Source: Solobacterium sp. (lineage in GTDB: Bacteria > Bacillota_I > Bacilli_A > Erysipelotrichales > Erysipelotrichaceae). Taken from it: 11,457 bases of DNA. Both the position numbers and the translations under genes were made by a program. Positions 1 through 9,507 of this stretch are shown here, piece after piece. Every line of letters begins with the position of its first letter. Positions within the stretch are counted from its first letter, which is position 1. The DNA lies in assembly GCA_017543025.1 (NCBI GenBank), contig JAFYGX010000188.1, positions 1 to 11,457 on the forward strand, written 5' to 3'. The notes under the pieces are model-generated. The model saw only the letters and a program-made list of their open reading frames with translations, was not told where the DNA came from and ran no database searches.

Positions 1-1
1 A

Positions 2-916
2 GATGAGAACGGACAGCCTACCACAAAAACAAGTGATGACGCCGGTTACTTTGACCTTGACCCGCTTGATTACGGCGGATCGACGCGCAGAGAAATCTGC
101 ATGATGCTGGAGCGCATGGGTTATGAAGTGGAGGCCAGTCATCACGAAGTGGCCCGCGGCCAGCATGAAATTGATTTCAAATACGGAGACGCCCTCCGGA
201 CGGCAGATAATGTCATGACATTCAAGCTGGCAGTCAAGACGGTAGCGCAGAAAAACGGCCTGCATGCGACCTTCATGCCGAAACCGATCTTCGGAATCAA
301 CGGCAGCGGCATGCATACAAATATGTCGCTGTTCCGGGACGGAAAGAATGTCTTTGCGGATCCTGCGGATAAACACGGGCTTTCCCGGGAAGCGTATTCC
401 TTTATTGCCGGAATACTGGAACATATCAGATCAATGACAGCGATTACCAATCCGCTTGTCAACAGCTACAAACGGCTTGTGCCGGGATATGAAGCCCCAT
501 GTTACCTCTCATGGTCTGCCTCCAACCGTTCTGCACTGATACGTATTCCGGCCGCCAGAGGACAGGCGACGCGTGTGGAACTGCGCTGCCCGGACCCTTC
601 CTGCAATCCGTATCTGGAACTTGCGGTTTGTCTTGCGGCAGGACTGGACGGAATCGAACGCGGGCTGGTGCCGCCGGCAGAAGTGCTTGACAACATCTTC
701 GTCATGAGTGCGGAAGAGCGCAGCGCACGGGGAATTGAAAGCCTTCCGGGATCCCTGAAGGAAGCGGTGGATCTCATGCTGGAAGATGAAGTGGTGTGCC
801 GGACGCTGGGAGAACATATCGTTGCACAGTACAGTGCCGGAAAGTACGCCGAATGGGATGCGTACCGGACAGCAGTGTCTGAATGGGAAATCAGAGAATA
901 TCTCATGATGTACTGA
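2..916 (+). CDS. glnA: Glutamine synthetase type I (GSI-alpha), 5' truncated by window edge
   Basis: Glutamine synthetase makes glutamine from glutamate, ammonia and ATP in the cytoplasm as a dodecamer. The reading frame is open from base 2, and its first residues (DENGQPT, then GYFDLDPLD) already match the family, so about 304 C-terminal residues are present and roughly 140 N-terminal ones lie outside the window. Visible signatures are [18 protein letters not shown], the [12 protein letters not shown] segment with the metal- and glutamate-binding His, the [19 protein letters not shown] flap, and [19 protein letters not shown] near the ATP and glutamate sites. The segment that carries the adenylylated Tyr in enterobacterial enzymes reads [11 protein letters not shown], the form seen in GSI-alpha enzymes. 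Control by adenylylation is therefore unlikely and feedback inhibition by glutamine is expected. The C-terminus ([11 protein letters not shown]) aligns with the Bacillus-type end, so the gene is complete at its 3' end. The ANTAR gene starts 1 nt after the stop, so the two are probably cotranscribed. Promoter and leader are not visible. Confidence 0.97.
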   Translation, partial: DENGQPTTKTSDDAGYFDLDPLDYGGSTRREICMMLERMGYEVEASHHEVARGQHEIDFKYGDALRTADNVMTFKLAVKTVAQKNGLHATFMPKPIFGINGSGMHTNMSLFRDGKNVFADPADKHGLSREAYSFIAGILEHIRSMTAITNPLVNSYKRLVPGYEAPCYLSWSASNRSALIRIPAARGQATRVELRCPDPSCNPYLELAVCLAAGLDGIERGLVPPAEVLDNIFVMSAEERSARGIESLPGSLKEAVDLMLEDEVVCRTLGEHIVAQYSAGKYAEWDAYRTAVSEWEIREYLMMY

Positions 917-917
917 T

Positions 918-1445
918 ATGGCGAAGATTGTCGTGGCGTTTCGTGACCGTACAGCAGCGGAATCTGTTTCATCTCTTCTGAGAGAAAGCGGCTATGAGGT
1001 GCTTCGGATCTGCACATCCGGAAACGAGGTGAAGCGTGCGTTCGGATTGATTCAGGACGGAATTCTGATTTCGGGATGGCGGCTGAAGGATCGTAATCTG
1101 GATCAGGTGCTCGAGGATCTGGGCGAACACGTGGAAGTGCTCTGTATTTCAAAAACAGAACAGTTTGCGTCAGTTCGTAAGGCAAATGTGTTTCATATAT
1201 CTCCTCCGGTCCGGAAGTCGGTTCTTGCGGCCTGGGCGGATATGCTGATACAGCTTCATTATCAGAAGCTCCCGCACCGGGATGAGGTCGGCAGAGAGGT
1301 GATTTCCGAAGCGAAGCGGAAGGTGATGCAGGAACTGAAGATCAGCGAACAGGAAGCGCACCGGTATCTGCAGAATCTCAGTATGAGACTTGGAATCCGG
1401 ATGGAACAGGTAGCTGAACGGGTACTCAGTCACGGAACGGAATAA
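918..1445 (+). CDS. ANTAR-domain response-regulator-like transcription antiterminator
   Basis: This 175-residue protein has the architecture of AmiR/NasR-type antiterminators: a receiver-like N-terminal domain (about 1-110) and a C-terminal ANTAR RNA-binding domain (about 120-171). The ANTAR core is clear: REVISEAKRKVMQELKISEQ (126-145), then EAHRYLQNLSMRLGI and VAERVL. ANTAR proteins bind paired hairpins in nascent mRNA and prevent termination. The receiver half appears degenerate. The strand that should end in the phosphoacceptor Asp reads GILISGW (48-54), no acidic pair is seen near the N-terminus, and the conserved Lys strand reads VFHISPP (91-97) with Ser in place of Lys. The start follows the glnA stop after a single base, and no good ribosome binding site precedes it, so translation is probably coupled to glnA. 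ANTAR genes beside glnA and glutamate synthase are known in clostridia (called nitR there), so a role in nitrogen control is likely, although the ligand and RNA target are inferred. No sensor kinase gene is in the window. Confidence 0.9.
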   Translation: MAKIVVAFRDRTAAESVSSLLRESGYEVLRICTSGNEVKRAFGLIQDGILISGWRLKDRNLDQVLEDLGEHVEVLCISKTEQFASVRKANVFHISPPVRKSVLAAWADMLIQLHYQKLPHRDEVGREVISEAKRKVMQELKISEQEAHRYLQNLSMRLGIRMEQVAERVLSHGTE

Positions 1446-1450
1446 AACTC

Positions 1451-1479
1451 ATCCGAGACCGGATTCACAGGTCTCGGAT
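1451..1479 (+). terminator. Perfect 10-bp hairpin between the ANTAR gene and gltB (weak terminator or attenuator)
   Basis: ATCCGAGACC (1451-1460) and GGTCTCGGAT (1470-1479) are perfectly complementary around a 9-nt loop, beginning 5 nt after the ANTAR stop codon. The following T tract is short (ATTTCT), so termination would be weak or conditional. The hairpin may lower gltBD expression relative to glnA, end glnA-ANTAR transcripts, stabilise mRNA ends, or be a target of antitermination. The loop and the last two bases of the 5' arm (CCGGATTC, 1459-1466) are also complementary over 8 bp to GAATCCGG (1393-1400) in the end of the ANTAR gene, which would allow a competing fold. The 6-nt A..G.. loops typical of ANTAR target hairpins are not evident here. 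Confidence 0.6.
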
Positions 1480-1500
1480 TTCTGGCTGAACAGCCGGAAA
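1479..1500 (+). promoter_or_regulatory. Second leader hairpin immediately before gltB
   Basis: TTTCTGGCT (1479-1487) pairs with AGCCGGAAA (1492-1500) with one G-U pair, closing a 4-nt loop GAAC. Its 5' arm uses the T tract that follows the first hairpin, so the two hairpins sit end to end and share one base (1479) at the junction. It ends 4 nt before the gltB ribosome binding site (AAAGGGG, 1504-1510). It may influence translation initiation or the efficiency of the upstream hairpin as a terminator. Function is inferred from position and pairing only. Confidence 0.4.
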
Positions 1501-1515
1501 ACGAAAGGGGTAAAA

Positions 1516-4500
1516 ATGCGGGACAGAAAAAAGGAATTCATAGAACATGATGCATGCGGAATCGGTGCTGTCGTGAATATAGACGGACGGAAAACACACG
1601 CTGCTGTTCATGATGCGCTGTGCATAGTGGAACATCTTGGTCATCGCGCAGGCAGAGACGCAACCGGAGAAGTCGGGGACGGCGTGGGAATACTGCTTCA
1701 GATATCACATGCTTTTTTCAGCAGAGTCATGAAGGAAGAAGGCATGGAGGAACTGAACGAAAAGGATTATGCGGTGGGGATGTTCTTCTTTCAGAAGGAT
1801 ACCGTAAGCCGGGTGATCGCAGAACGCATGTTTGAAGTGATTGCGGAAAAGTACGGAATGCATGTGGCAGGCTGGCGGGATGTCCCGGTCCGGGCGGATA
1901 TTCTCGGAAAAGCTGCGCTTGAAAGCATGCCGTATATCCGCCAGGTATTCGTAAAGCGGCCGGAGGGAACAGCGCAGGGGTTTGCGTTTGACCGTCTTCT
2001 CTACATCGCAAGAAGAGAATTTGAACAGGGCAACGACAGTACGTATATCGTTTCGCTTTCCTCTCGCACAATTGTGTACAAGGGGATGTTTCTTGTGGAT
2101 CAGCTGCGCACATTCTATCCGGATCTTCAGGATGACGCATACGAAACTGCGATTGCGATTGTGCATTCCCGCTTTTCCACGAACACGAATCCAAGTTGGA
2201 ACCGGGCGCATCCTTACCGGATGATTGCGCACAACGGAGAAATCAATACGATTTCCGGCAACCGGGACCGTATGCTGGCAAGAGAGGAAACGATGTATTC
2301 CGAGCCGCTGCAGCCGTATATTGATCGTATTTTTCCGGTGATCAATGATTCCGGTTCCGATTCCGCAATGGCAGATAACACGCTGGAGTTCATGTATATG
2401 AGCGGGATTGACCTTCCGCTTGCCCTCATGATCATGATTCCCGAGCCATGGAAGAACAACAGTTCCATCTCACAGGAGAAACGTGACTTCTATCATTACT
2501 TCGCAACCATGATGGAACCGTGGGACGGGCCGGCAGCGATCATCTTTACAGACGGGGAACGGGTCGGGGCCTGTCTTGACCGAAACGGCCTGAGGCCGGC
2601 ACGTTACTATGTGACGGATGATCAGCGGCTGATCCTTTCCTCTGAAGTCGGCGTGCTTCCGTTTGACGAGTCTCATATTCTGCAGAAATCCAGACTGATG
2701 CCGGGAAAAATACTTCTGGCGGATACGGTGAAAAAACGCATTGTCTCAGATGAAGAATGCAAGAACACCTATATCGGAGCGCATCCGTACGGCGAGTGGC
2801 TGAGTCTTCATCTGCGCCATCTGTCAGACCTTCCGATTCCCAATCGCAGGCTGCCGGAGCACAGTCAGGAAATGAGGGATAAACTCTACAAGGTGTTCGG
2901 CTATTCCTATGAGGATGTGCGGGAGATTCTTTACCACATGGCGGAAAACGGAGTGGAACCGACTGCTTCGATGGGACATGACACTCCGCTTACCATGTTC
3001 TCGGATCATCATGAAAAACTGTTTGATTACTTTTATCAGCGGTTTGCACAGGTAACCAATCCGCCGATCGATTCCATCCGGGAAAAAGCAGTGACCGATA
3101 CCACGGTATATCTTGGCTCACAGGGAAATCTTCTGGAAGAACAGAGTTCGAACTGCAGCGTGCTGGAAATTACAGATCCGATTCTTACCGGCACCGATAT
3201 GATGAAGATCAAAGCGCTGAAGGAACCGCATCTGAAGTGTGAAGTGATCCGCATGCTGTATTATCCGAATACCTCGCTGAAGAAAGCGGTGGAGCAGCTC
3301 TGCTTCAGCTGCGACCGCGCTTATACTGCCGGCGCCAATATTCTCGTTCTGAGTGATCGGGGCGTCGATGAAAACCATCTTCCGATTCCAAGCCTTCTGG
3401 CTGTTTCGGCAGTGGAACAGCATATGGTACGGACCAAGAAGTGCACGCAGCTTTCACTGATCGTGGAAAGCGGAGATCCCTGTACGGTGCATCATTGCGC
3501 AGCGCTGCTCGGATTCGGGGCAAAAGCGGTTTATCCGTATCTTGCGCAGGAGTGCATTGTTGAGATGATTGATCTCGGAATTCTTGACAAGGATTACCAC
3601 ACTGCGATTGATGACTATAACAGAGCAGTCCTTGACGGCATCACCAGGATTGCCGCAAAGATGGGAATCTCAACGATTCAGTCGTATCAGTCTGCAAAGA
3701 TTTTTGAAGCGCTGGGGCTTTCGGATGAAGTGATTGACGCTTATTTTTCCGGAACAGTTTCAGAAGGCGGAAAAACCGGTCTTTCCGAGATTGAACAGGA
3801 TATTCAGTACCGTCATTCCCATGCGTTTGATCCGCTTGGGCTGCAGGTTGACACAACGCTGGACAGTATCGGAACACATGGACTCCGGTCCGGTTCTTCC
3901 GCCAGTGAGCATCTGTATTCACCGGAGGTGATACTGGCGCTTCAGAAAGCGGTAAGGACGGGAAGCTATGAGGATTTCCGCTGTTATACAGAACTGCTTG
4001 GCCGGAAACACCCGCATCATCTGAGGAATGCGTTCCGGTTTGCGGGCAGATTGGAGCCCGTGCCGCTGGAAGAGGTGGAGCCGGCAGAGAACATTGTCAG
4101 ACGCTTTAATACCGGTGCGATGTCCTATGGATCATTATCCCGGGAAGCGCATGAAACGCTGGCGGAGGCGATGAACCGGCTCGGAGCCCGTTCCAATACG
4201 GGAGAAGGAGGAGAAGATCCATCCCGGTTCGGAACGATCCGGAATTCGCTTGTGAAACAGGTTGCCTCAGGCCGGTTCGGAGTGACTGCGGAATACCTGA
4301 ACAGTGCCGGAGAAATCCAGATCAAGATGGCGCAGGGCGCAAAGCCGGGAGAGGGAGGACATCTTCCGGGCAATAAGGTTTACCCGTGGATTGCGAAGAC
4401 GCGGTATTCCACGCCCGGCGTAGCTCTGATTTCACCTCCGCCGCATCATGATATTTATTCCATCGAAGATCTTGCACAGCTCATCTATGATCTGAAAAAT

Positions 4501-5985
4501 GCAAACCGGAATGCGCGTATCTCGGTGAAGCTTGTCAGTGAGCACGGAGTGGGTACGATCGCATGCGGTGTTGCCAAAGCAGGGGCAGAAGTAATCCTGA
4601 TTTCCGGACATGACGGGGGAACAGGTGCAGCACCTTACAGTTCCATTCATCATGCCGGCCTTCCATGGGAGACAGGTCTTGCGGAAGCACACCGGGAACT
4701 GATCGCCAGCCATCTGCGGGAGCGGGTGATACTGCAGACGGACGGAAAGCTGATGTGCGGACGGGATGTTGTGATCGCTGCAATGCTTGGTGCGGAGGAA
4801 TTCGGCTTTGCGACAGGCCCCCTTGTTGCCATGGGCTGCATGATGATGCGGGTCTGTTCGAAAGATACATGTCCGTTCGGCATTGCAACGCAGAATGAAC
4901 AGCTGCGTGCCCGTTTCCGCGGGAAACCGGAACATGTCATGAATTACATGCTGCTGATGGCGGAAGATGTACGTCATATCATGGCGGAACTGGGTGTCCG
5001 GACTATGAATGAACTGATCGGACGCACTGACCTGCTTTCAGATGATGCAGGTCTGTCAGCGGAATCCGGTCAGTGTCATTATGAACCGGGTCATTCCTTT
5101 GATTTCGGTCTGGAACATACCGTTGATATGAGAATACTGATCCCATGGTACCGGGCGGAACAGAATAAGCCGGGCAGACACCGGACATCGCTGAATCTCT
5201 GCGCATCGGATCGTACGGTCGGAACACTGCTTGGCTCTGAGATCGTACGTCAGAAGAAAGCGGGTCCGGAAGCGGATTCCTGGACGGCAGAGTGTCACGG
5301 AAGTGCCGGTCAGTCATTCGGAGCATTCCTGCCCAAAGGCGTCACACTGCGTTTATATGGAGACGCAAATGACTATGTCGGGAAAGGACTGTCCGGAGGG
5401 AAAATCATTATTACCCCTGAACCGGAAGCGCGGTTTGCCTGGGATAAGAATACGATCATCGGAAATGTAGCGTTATATGGTGCAACTGATGGAACCGCAT
5501 ATTTTGCGGGGATGAGCGGAGAGCGGTTCTGCGTCCGCAACAGCGGAGCGACTGCGATCTGTGAAGGATGCGGAGACCATGGTCTTGAGTATATGACAGG
5601 CGGAATAGCGGTCATCCTGGGAGAAACCGGGAAGAACTTTGCGGCAGGAATGAGCGGCGGAATCGTCTACGTGCTGGATGAACAGCATACGCTTTACCGG
5701 AATATCGTTCATGAACCGCTTGTTCTGAAGGAAGTTACGGAGAATTATGATATCCGTCAGCTTCAGGATCTGCTCGAAGACTATGTCAGGGAAACAGGAT
5801 CAGAAAAAGCAGAACGGATACTCAGAGATATGGATCGCTGGATTCCGCATTTCAGGAAAATTGTTCCGGGTCCGTATCAGAAAATGCTGGAACGGATTTC
5901 GTATTACGAAGAACAGGGAATTTCAGGTGAGGACGCGCGGATGGAGGCTTTTCATGATATCTGCGGGAGAAAGGAAAACGCATAA
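1516..5985 (+). CDS. gltB: Glutamate synthase (NADPH-type), large subunit
   Basis: The large (alpha) subunit of GOGAT hydrolyses glutamine and passes the ammonia through an internal tunnel to 2-oxoglutarate at an FMN site, giving two glutamates per cycle with electrons from GltD. At 1489 residues it is near normal length. A class II amidotransferase domain begins at Cys14 (DACGIGAVV), implying removal of a 13-residue propeptide to expose the catalytic Cys. RFSTNTNPSWNRAHPYRMIAHNGEIN-type residues follow at about 220-245. A central domain (about 470-770) leads to the FMN synthase domain (about 830-1180) with RSNTGEGGEDPSRF and DGGTGAAPYSS. The 3Fe-4S ligands are Cys1108, Cys1114 and Cys1119 (CMMMRVCSKDTC). 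A glycine-rich beta-helix domain lies at about 1230-1400. The ribosome binding site AAAGGGG (1504-1510) is 5 nt from the start. The stop overlaps the gltD start by 1 nt. Bacillus and clostridial nomenclature calls this subunit gltA. Confidence 0.98.
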   Translation: MRDRKKEFIEHDACGIGAVVNIDGRKTHAAVHDALCIVEHLGHRAGRDATGEVGDGVGILLQISHAFFSRVMKEEGMEELNEKDYAVGMFFFQKDTVSRVIAERMFEVIAEKYGMHVAGWRDVPVRADILGKAALESMPYIRQVFVKRPEGTAQGFAFDRLLYIARREFEQGNDSTYIVSLSSRTIVYKGMFLVDQLRTFYPDLQDDAYETAIAIVHSRFSTNTNPSWNRAHPYRMIAHNGEINTISGNRDRMLAREETMYSEPLQPYIDRIFPVINDSGSDSAMADNTLEFMYMSGIDLPLALMIMIPEPWKNNSSISQEKRDFYHYFATMMEPWDGPAAIIFTDGERVGACLDRNGLRPARYYVTDDQRLILSSEVGVLPFDESHILQKSRLMPGKILLADTVKKRIVSDEECKNTYIGAHPYGEWLSLHLRHLSDLPIPNRRLPEHSQEMRDKLYKVFGYSYEDVREILYHMAENGVEPTASMGHDTPLTMFSDHHEKLFDYFYQRFAQVTNPPIDSIREKAVTDTTVYLGSQGNLLEEQSSNCSVLEITDPILTGTDMMKIKALKEPHLKCEVIRMLYYPNTSLKKAVEQLCFSCDRAYTAGANILVLSDRGVDENHLPIPSLLAVSAVEQHMVRTKKCTQLSLIVESGDPCTVHHCAALLGFGAKAVYPYLAQECIVEMIDLGILDKDYHTAIDDYNRAVLDGITRIAAKMGISTIQSYQSAKIFEALGLSDEVIDAYFSGTVSEGGKTGLSEIEQDIQYRHSHAFDPLGLQVDTTLDSIGTHGLRSGSSASEHLYSPEVILALQKAVRTGSYEDFRCYTELLGRKHPHHLRNAFRFAGRLEPVPLEEVEPAENIVRRFNTGAMSYGSLSREAHETLAEAMNRLGARSNTGEGGEDPSRFGTIRNSLVKQVASGRFGVTAEYLNSAGEIQIKMAQGAKPGEGGHLPGNKVYPWIAKTRYSTPGVALISPPPHHDIYSIEDLAQLIYDLKNANRNARISVKLVSEHGVGTIACGVAKAGAEVILISGHDGGTGAAPYSSIHHAGLPWETGLAEAHRELIASHLRERVILQTDGKLMCGRDVVIAAMLGAEEFGFATGPLVAMGCMMMRVCSKDTCPFGIATQNEQLRARFRGKPEHVMNYMLLMAEDVRHIMAELGVRTMNELIGRTDLLSDDAGLSAESGQCHYEPGHSFDFGLEHTVDMRILIPWYRAEQNKPGRHRTSLNLCASDRTVGTLLGSEIVRQKKAGPEADSWTAECHGSAGQSFGAFLPKGVTLRLYGDANDYVGKGLSGGKIIITPEPEARFAWDKNTIIGNVALYGATDGTAYFAGMSGERFCVRNSGATAICEGCGDHGLEYMTGGIAVILGETGKNFAAGMSGGIVYVLDEQHTLYRNIVHEPLVLKEVTENYDIRQLQDLLEDYVRETGSEKAERILRDMDRWIPHFRKIVPGPYQKMLERISYYEEQGISGEDARMEAFHDICGRKENA

Positions 5986-7436
5986 TGGGCAGAACGGATG
6001 GATTCCTGCTGTATGAACGCAGGGAAGACGGAATGCGCAGGGTCAGCGAGCGCATCAGGGATTTCAGGGAAATACACGCAGGTCAGAGTCAGGAAGAACG
6101 CTGCCGTCAGGCAGCCAGATGTATGAACTGCGGGGTTCCGTTCTGTCAGTCCGGAATGAAGCTTCATGGAATGGTTACCGGGTGTCCGCTTCATAACCTG
6201 ATTCCGGAATGGAATGATGCAATTTACCGGGGCCATAACGCCCACGCTCTGAAACGGCTGCTGAAAACAAATCCGTTCCCTGAATTTACCGGGCGGGTCT
6301 GTCCGGCCCTCTGTGAAAAGGCATGTCTGAACGGCCTCGACGGCAGCCCTGTAACAATCAGAGACAATGAACGGTTTCTTGCGGAATACGGATATTCACG
6401 GGAACTGATGAAGCCTTCTGTTCCTGCAGTCCGTTCGCAGAAGCGGGTGGGCATTGTCGGCAGCGGGCCGGCCGGCCTGGCTGCAGCGCACCGGCTGAAT
6501 CAGCGCGGACATAATGTGGTGGTATATGAACGGGAGAAAGAGATCGGAGGTCTGCTTACCTATGGCATTCCGAATATGAAGCTGGACAAATCTGTCATAA
6601 AGCGAAGACGGAAGAAAATGGAAGCAGAAGGAATTGTATTTCTGACCGGCATTGAAGCCGGACGCGACATTTCACTTGAAGAATTGCGCACACAGTACGA
6701 TGCACTGATTCTTGCGTGCGGTGCGAAGCAGGCACGGATTCCGGAGCTTGAAGGAATCCGCGATACCTCAGGTGTAATTCTGGCAGTTGATTTCCTGGGA
6801 AAAACAACCGCGGCGCTTCCTGCACTTCCGAAGATTAATGCGAAAGAGAAACAGGTTGTTGTTCTTGGCGGCGGAGATACCGGCAACGATTGCGTCGGTA
6901 CGTGCATCCGTCAGGGGTGCAGGTCCGTTGTGCAGATTGAAATGATGCCGAAACCGCCGGAAACCCGCAGTGACGACAACCCGTGGCCGGAATGGCCGAA
7001 GGTTCTGAAAACGGACTATGGCCAGGAAGAGGCAATCTGTCTGTTTCACAGTGATCCCCGTCTGTTCAGTCATACTGTTACTTCGCTAATTCAGAAGGAA
7101 GGTGTGCTGCAGGCAATTGAAATTGCCGGCGTGCATTTTGAAAACGGGAAGCAGATCATATCTGAGAAACGGGAACAGATTCCATGTGATCTTCTGATTA
7201 TCGCAGCAGGGTTCACCGGCTGTGAAATGCAGCTCCCCGGGTCAATCGGAATTCAGTGCACAGAGCGCAATACGATTGCGACAGAGGAAGGCAAATACAG
7301 CACCTCCGTGGAAGGCATCTTTACCGCCGGAGATATGCACAGAGGGCAGAGTCTTGTGGTATGGGCAATCCGGGAAGGCCTGCTGTGTGCAAAAGAGGTA
7401 GACAGCTGGATGATGGGATATACAAATCTGGAGTAA
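5985..7436 (+). CDS. gltD: Glutamate synthase (NADPH-type), small subunit
   Basis: The beta subunit of GOGAT oxidises NAD(P)H on FAD and sends electrons through iron-sulphur clusters to the GltB FMN. The 483-residue protein is of normal length, and its start (MGRTDGF) matches the Bacillus small subunit start (MGKPTGF). N-terminal cluster cysteines are visible as Cys46, Cys49 and Cys54 (CMNCGVPFC) with Cys67 (GCPLHN), and Cys106, Cys110 and Cys114 (GRVCPALCEKAC). The FAD-binding fold shows GSGPAG (159-164) followed by GGLLTYGIPNMKLDK. The NADPH-binding fold shows LGGGDTGNDC (294-303). The C-terminal flavin motif is AGDMHRGQSLVVWAI. Translation is coupled to gltB through TAATG, with an upstream AAGGA (5971-5975). 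No convincing intrinsic terminator directly follows; a 5-bp stem (CTGTT 7452-7456 with AACAG 7462-7466) lacks a T tract. Confidence 0.98.
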   Translation: MGRTDGFLLYERREDGMRRVSERIRDFREIHAGQSQEERCRQAARCMNCGVPFCQSGMKLHGMVTGCPLHNLIPEWNDAIYRGHNAHALKRLLKTNPFPEFTGRVCPALCEKACLNGLDGSPVTIRDNERFLAEYGYSRELMKPSVPAVRSQKRVGIVGSGPAGLAAAHRLNQRGHNVVVYEREKEIGGLLTYGIPNMKLDKSVIKRRRKKMEAEGIVFLTGIEAGRDISLEELRTQYDALILACGAKQARIPELEGIRDTSGVILAVDFLGKTTAALPALPKINAKEKQVVVLGGGDTGNDCVGTCIRQGCRSVVQIEMMPKPPETRSDDNPWPEWPKVLKTDYGQEEAICLFHSDPRLFSHTVTSLIQKEGVLQAIEIAGVHFENGKQIISEKREQIPCDLLIIAAGFTGCEMQLPGSIGIQCTERNTIATEEGKYSTSVEGIFTAGDMHRGQSLVVWAIREGLLCAKEVDSWMMGYTNLE

Positions 7437-7761
7437 ACGTATTGCAAAGCACTGTTCCGGAAACAGGAACCTGATCCTGAACCGTCATGCATTCAGATAG
7501 CAGGGAATGTACAGAAAGCAGGGAACTGCAGGATACAGATGACAGATGCAGAAGACGTATGTTGGGGAGCCTGCTGAATGGAACCCAGGTACAGAAGACA
7601 GCTGAAGAAGGAACCATGAGCTGCCTGGACATGTTCTGCTGCACAGCAAAAACAGCTGTATTGAATCAGATGCCCGCCGCATGCGGAATGGCAGCTGTCA
7701 GATGATGGAATACGGCGAATGAAATCCGCTGAAATTATCTGAAAAACGGGCAGAACAGCTC
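7437..7761. other. Long intergenic stretch with no convincing gene
   Basis: About 325 nt between gltD and the pyrG promoter region. I see no RNA gene of known type and no reading frame with a good ribosome binding site and family match. The sequence is biased toward CAG and ACAGA words. AGCAGGGAA occurs at 7499-7507 and 7517-7525. ACAGA occurs at 7511, 7535, 7542 and 7591. CAGCTG occurs at 7599, 7653 and 7692, and the outer two extend to an 8-bp inverted repeat, GACAGCTG (7597-7604) with CAGCTGTC (7692-7699). A 10-bp palindrome CCGCATGCGG lies at 7677-7686. This could be an untranslated RNA, a decayed gene or simple spacer. The sequence alone does not decide. Confidence 0.5.
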
Positions 7762-7790
7762 TTGCATGCATAACCTGTCGGAGATATAAT
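7762..7790 (+). promoter_or_regulatory. Sigma-A-type promoter candidate for pyrG-guaA
   Basis: TTGCAT (7762-7767) and a perfect TATAAT (7785-7790) are separated by 17 nt, the optimal spacing for the housekeeping sigma factor. The -35 matches the consensus at only three of six positions. It overlaps an 8-bp palindrome, TGCATGCA (7763-7770), which might bind a regulator. Transcription would begin around 7796-7798, only a few bases before the terminator hairpin, so nearly the whole leader is the hairpin. This is the best promoter candidate I could find in the window. Confidence 0.65.
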
Positions 7791-7801
7791 GAATGATATT
7801 G

Positions 7802-9499
<1,698 letters not shown>

Positions 9500-9507
9500 T
9501 GCATAGT

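Noticed and set aside
502..1185. A 227-codon minus-strand frame across the glnA/ANTAR junction
   Set aside because: It is antisense to both real genes with no domain. Antisense RNA at glnA is known in clostridia, but nothing here shows a promoter for one.
1451..1500. gltB leader hairpins as a classical ANTAR target motif
   Set aside because: The loops are GGATTCACA and GAAC (or TGAACA), not the pair of 6-nt loops with A at position 1 and G at position 4, so a classical target cannot be claimed.
7487..7705. A 72-codon plus-strand reading frame in the gltD-pyrG gap
   Set aside because: No ribosome binding site precedes the ATG, the protein resembles no family I know, and its composition follows the CAG-rich DNA. 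Several minus-strand frames in the same gap fail for the same reasons.
7748..7752. GGGCA as a possible Bacillus-like CTP-sensing pyrG transcript start
   Set aside because: The upstream -10 candidate (TATCTG, 7736-7741) is poor, no -35 is seen, and the terminator's 5' arm is not C/U-rich as that mechanism needs. It is kept only as an alternative to test.
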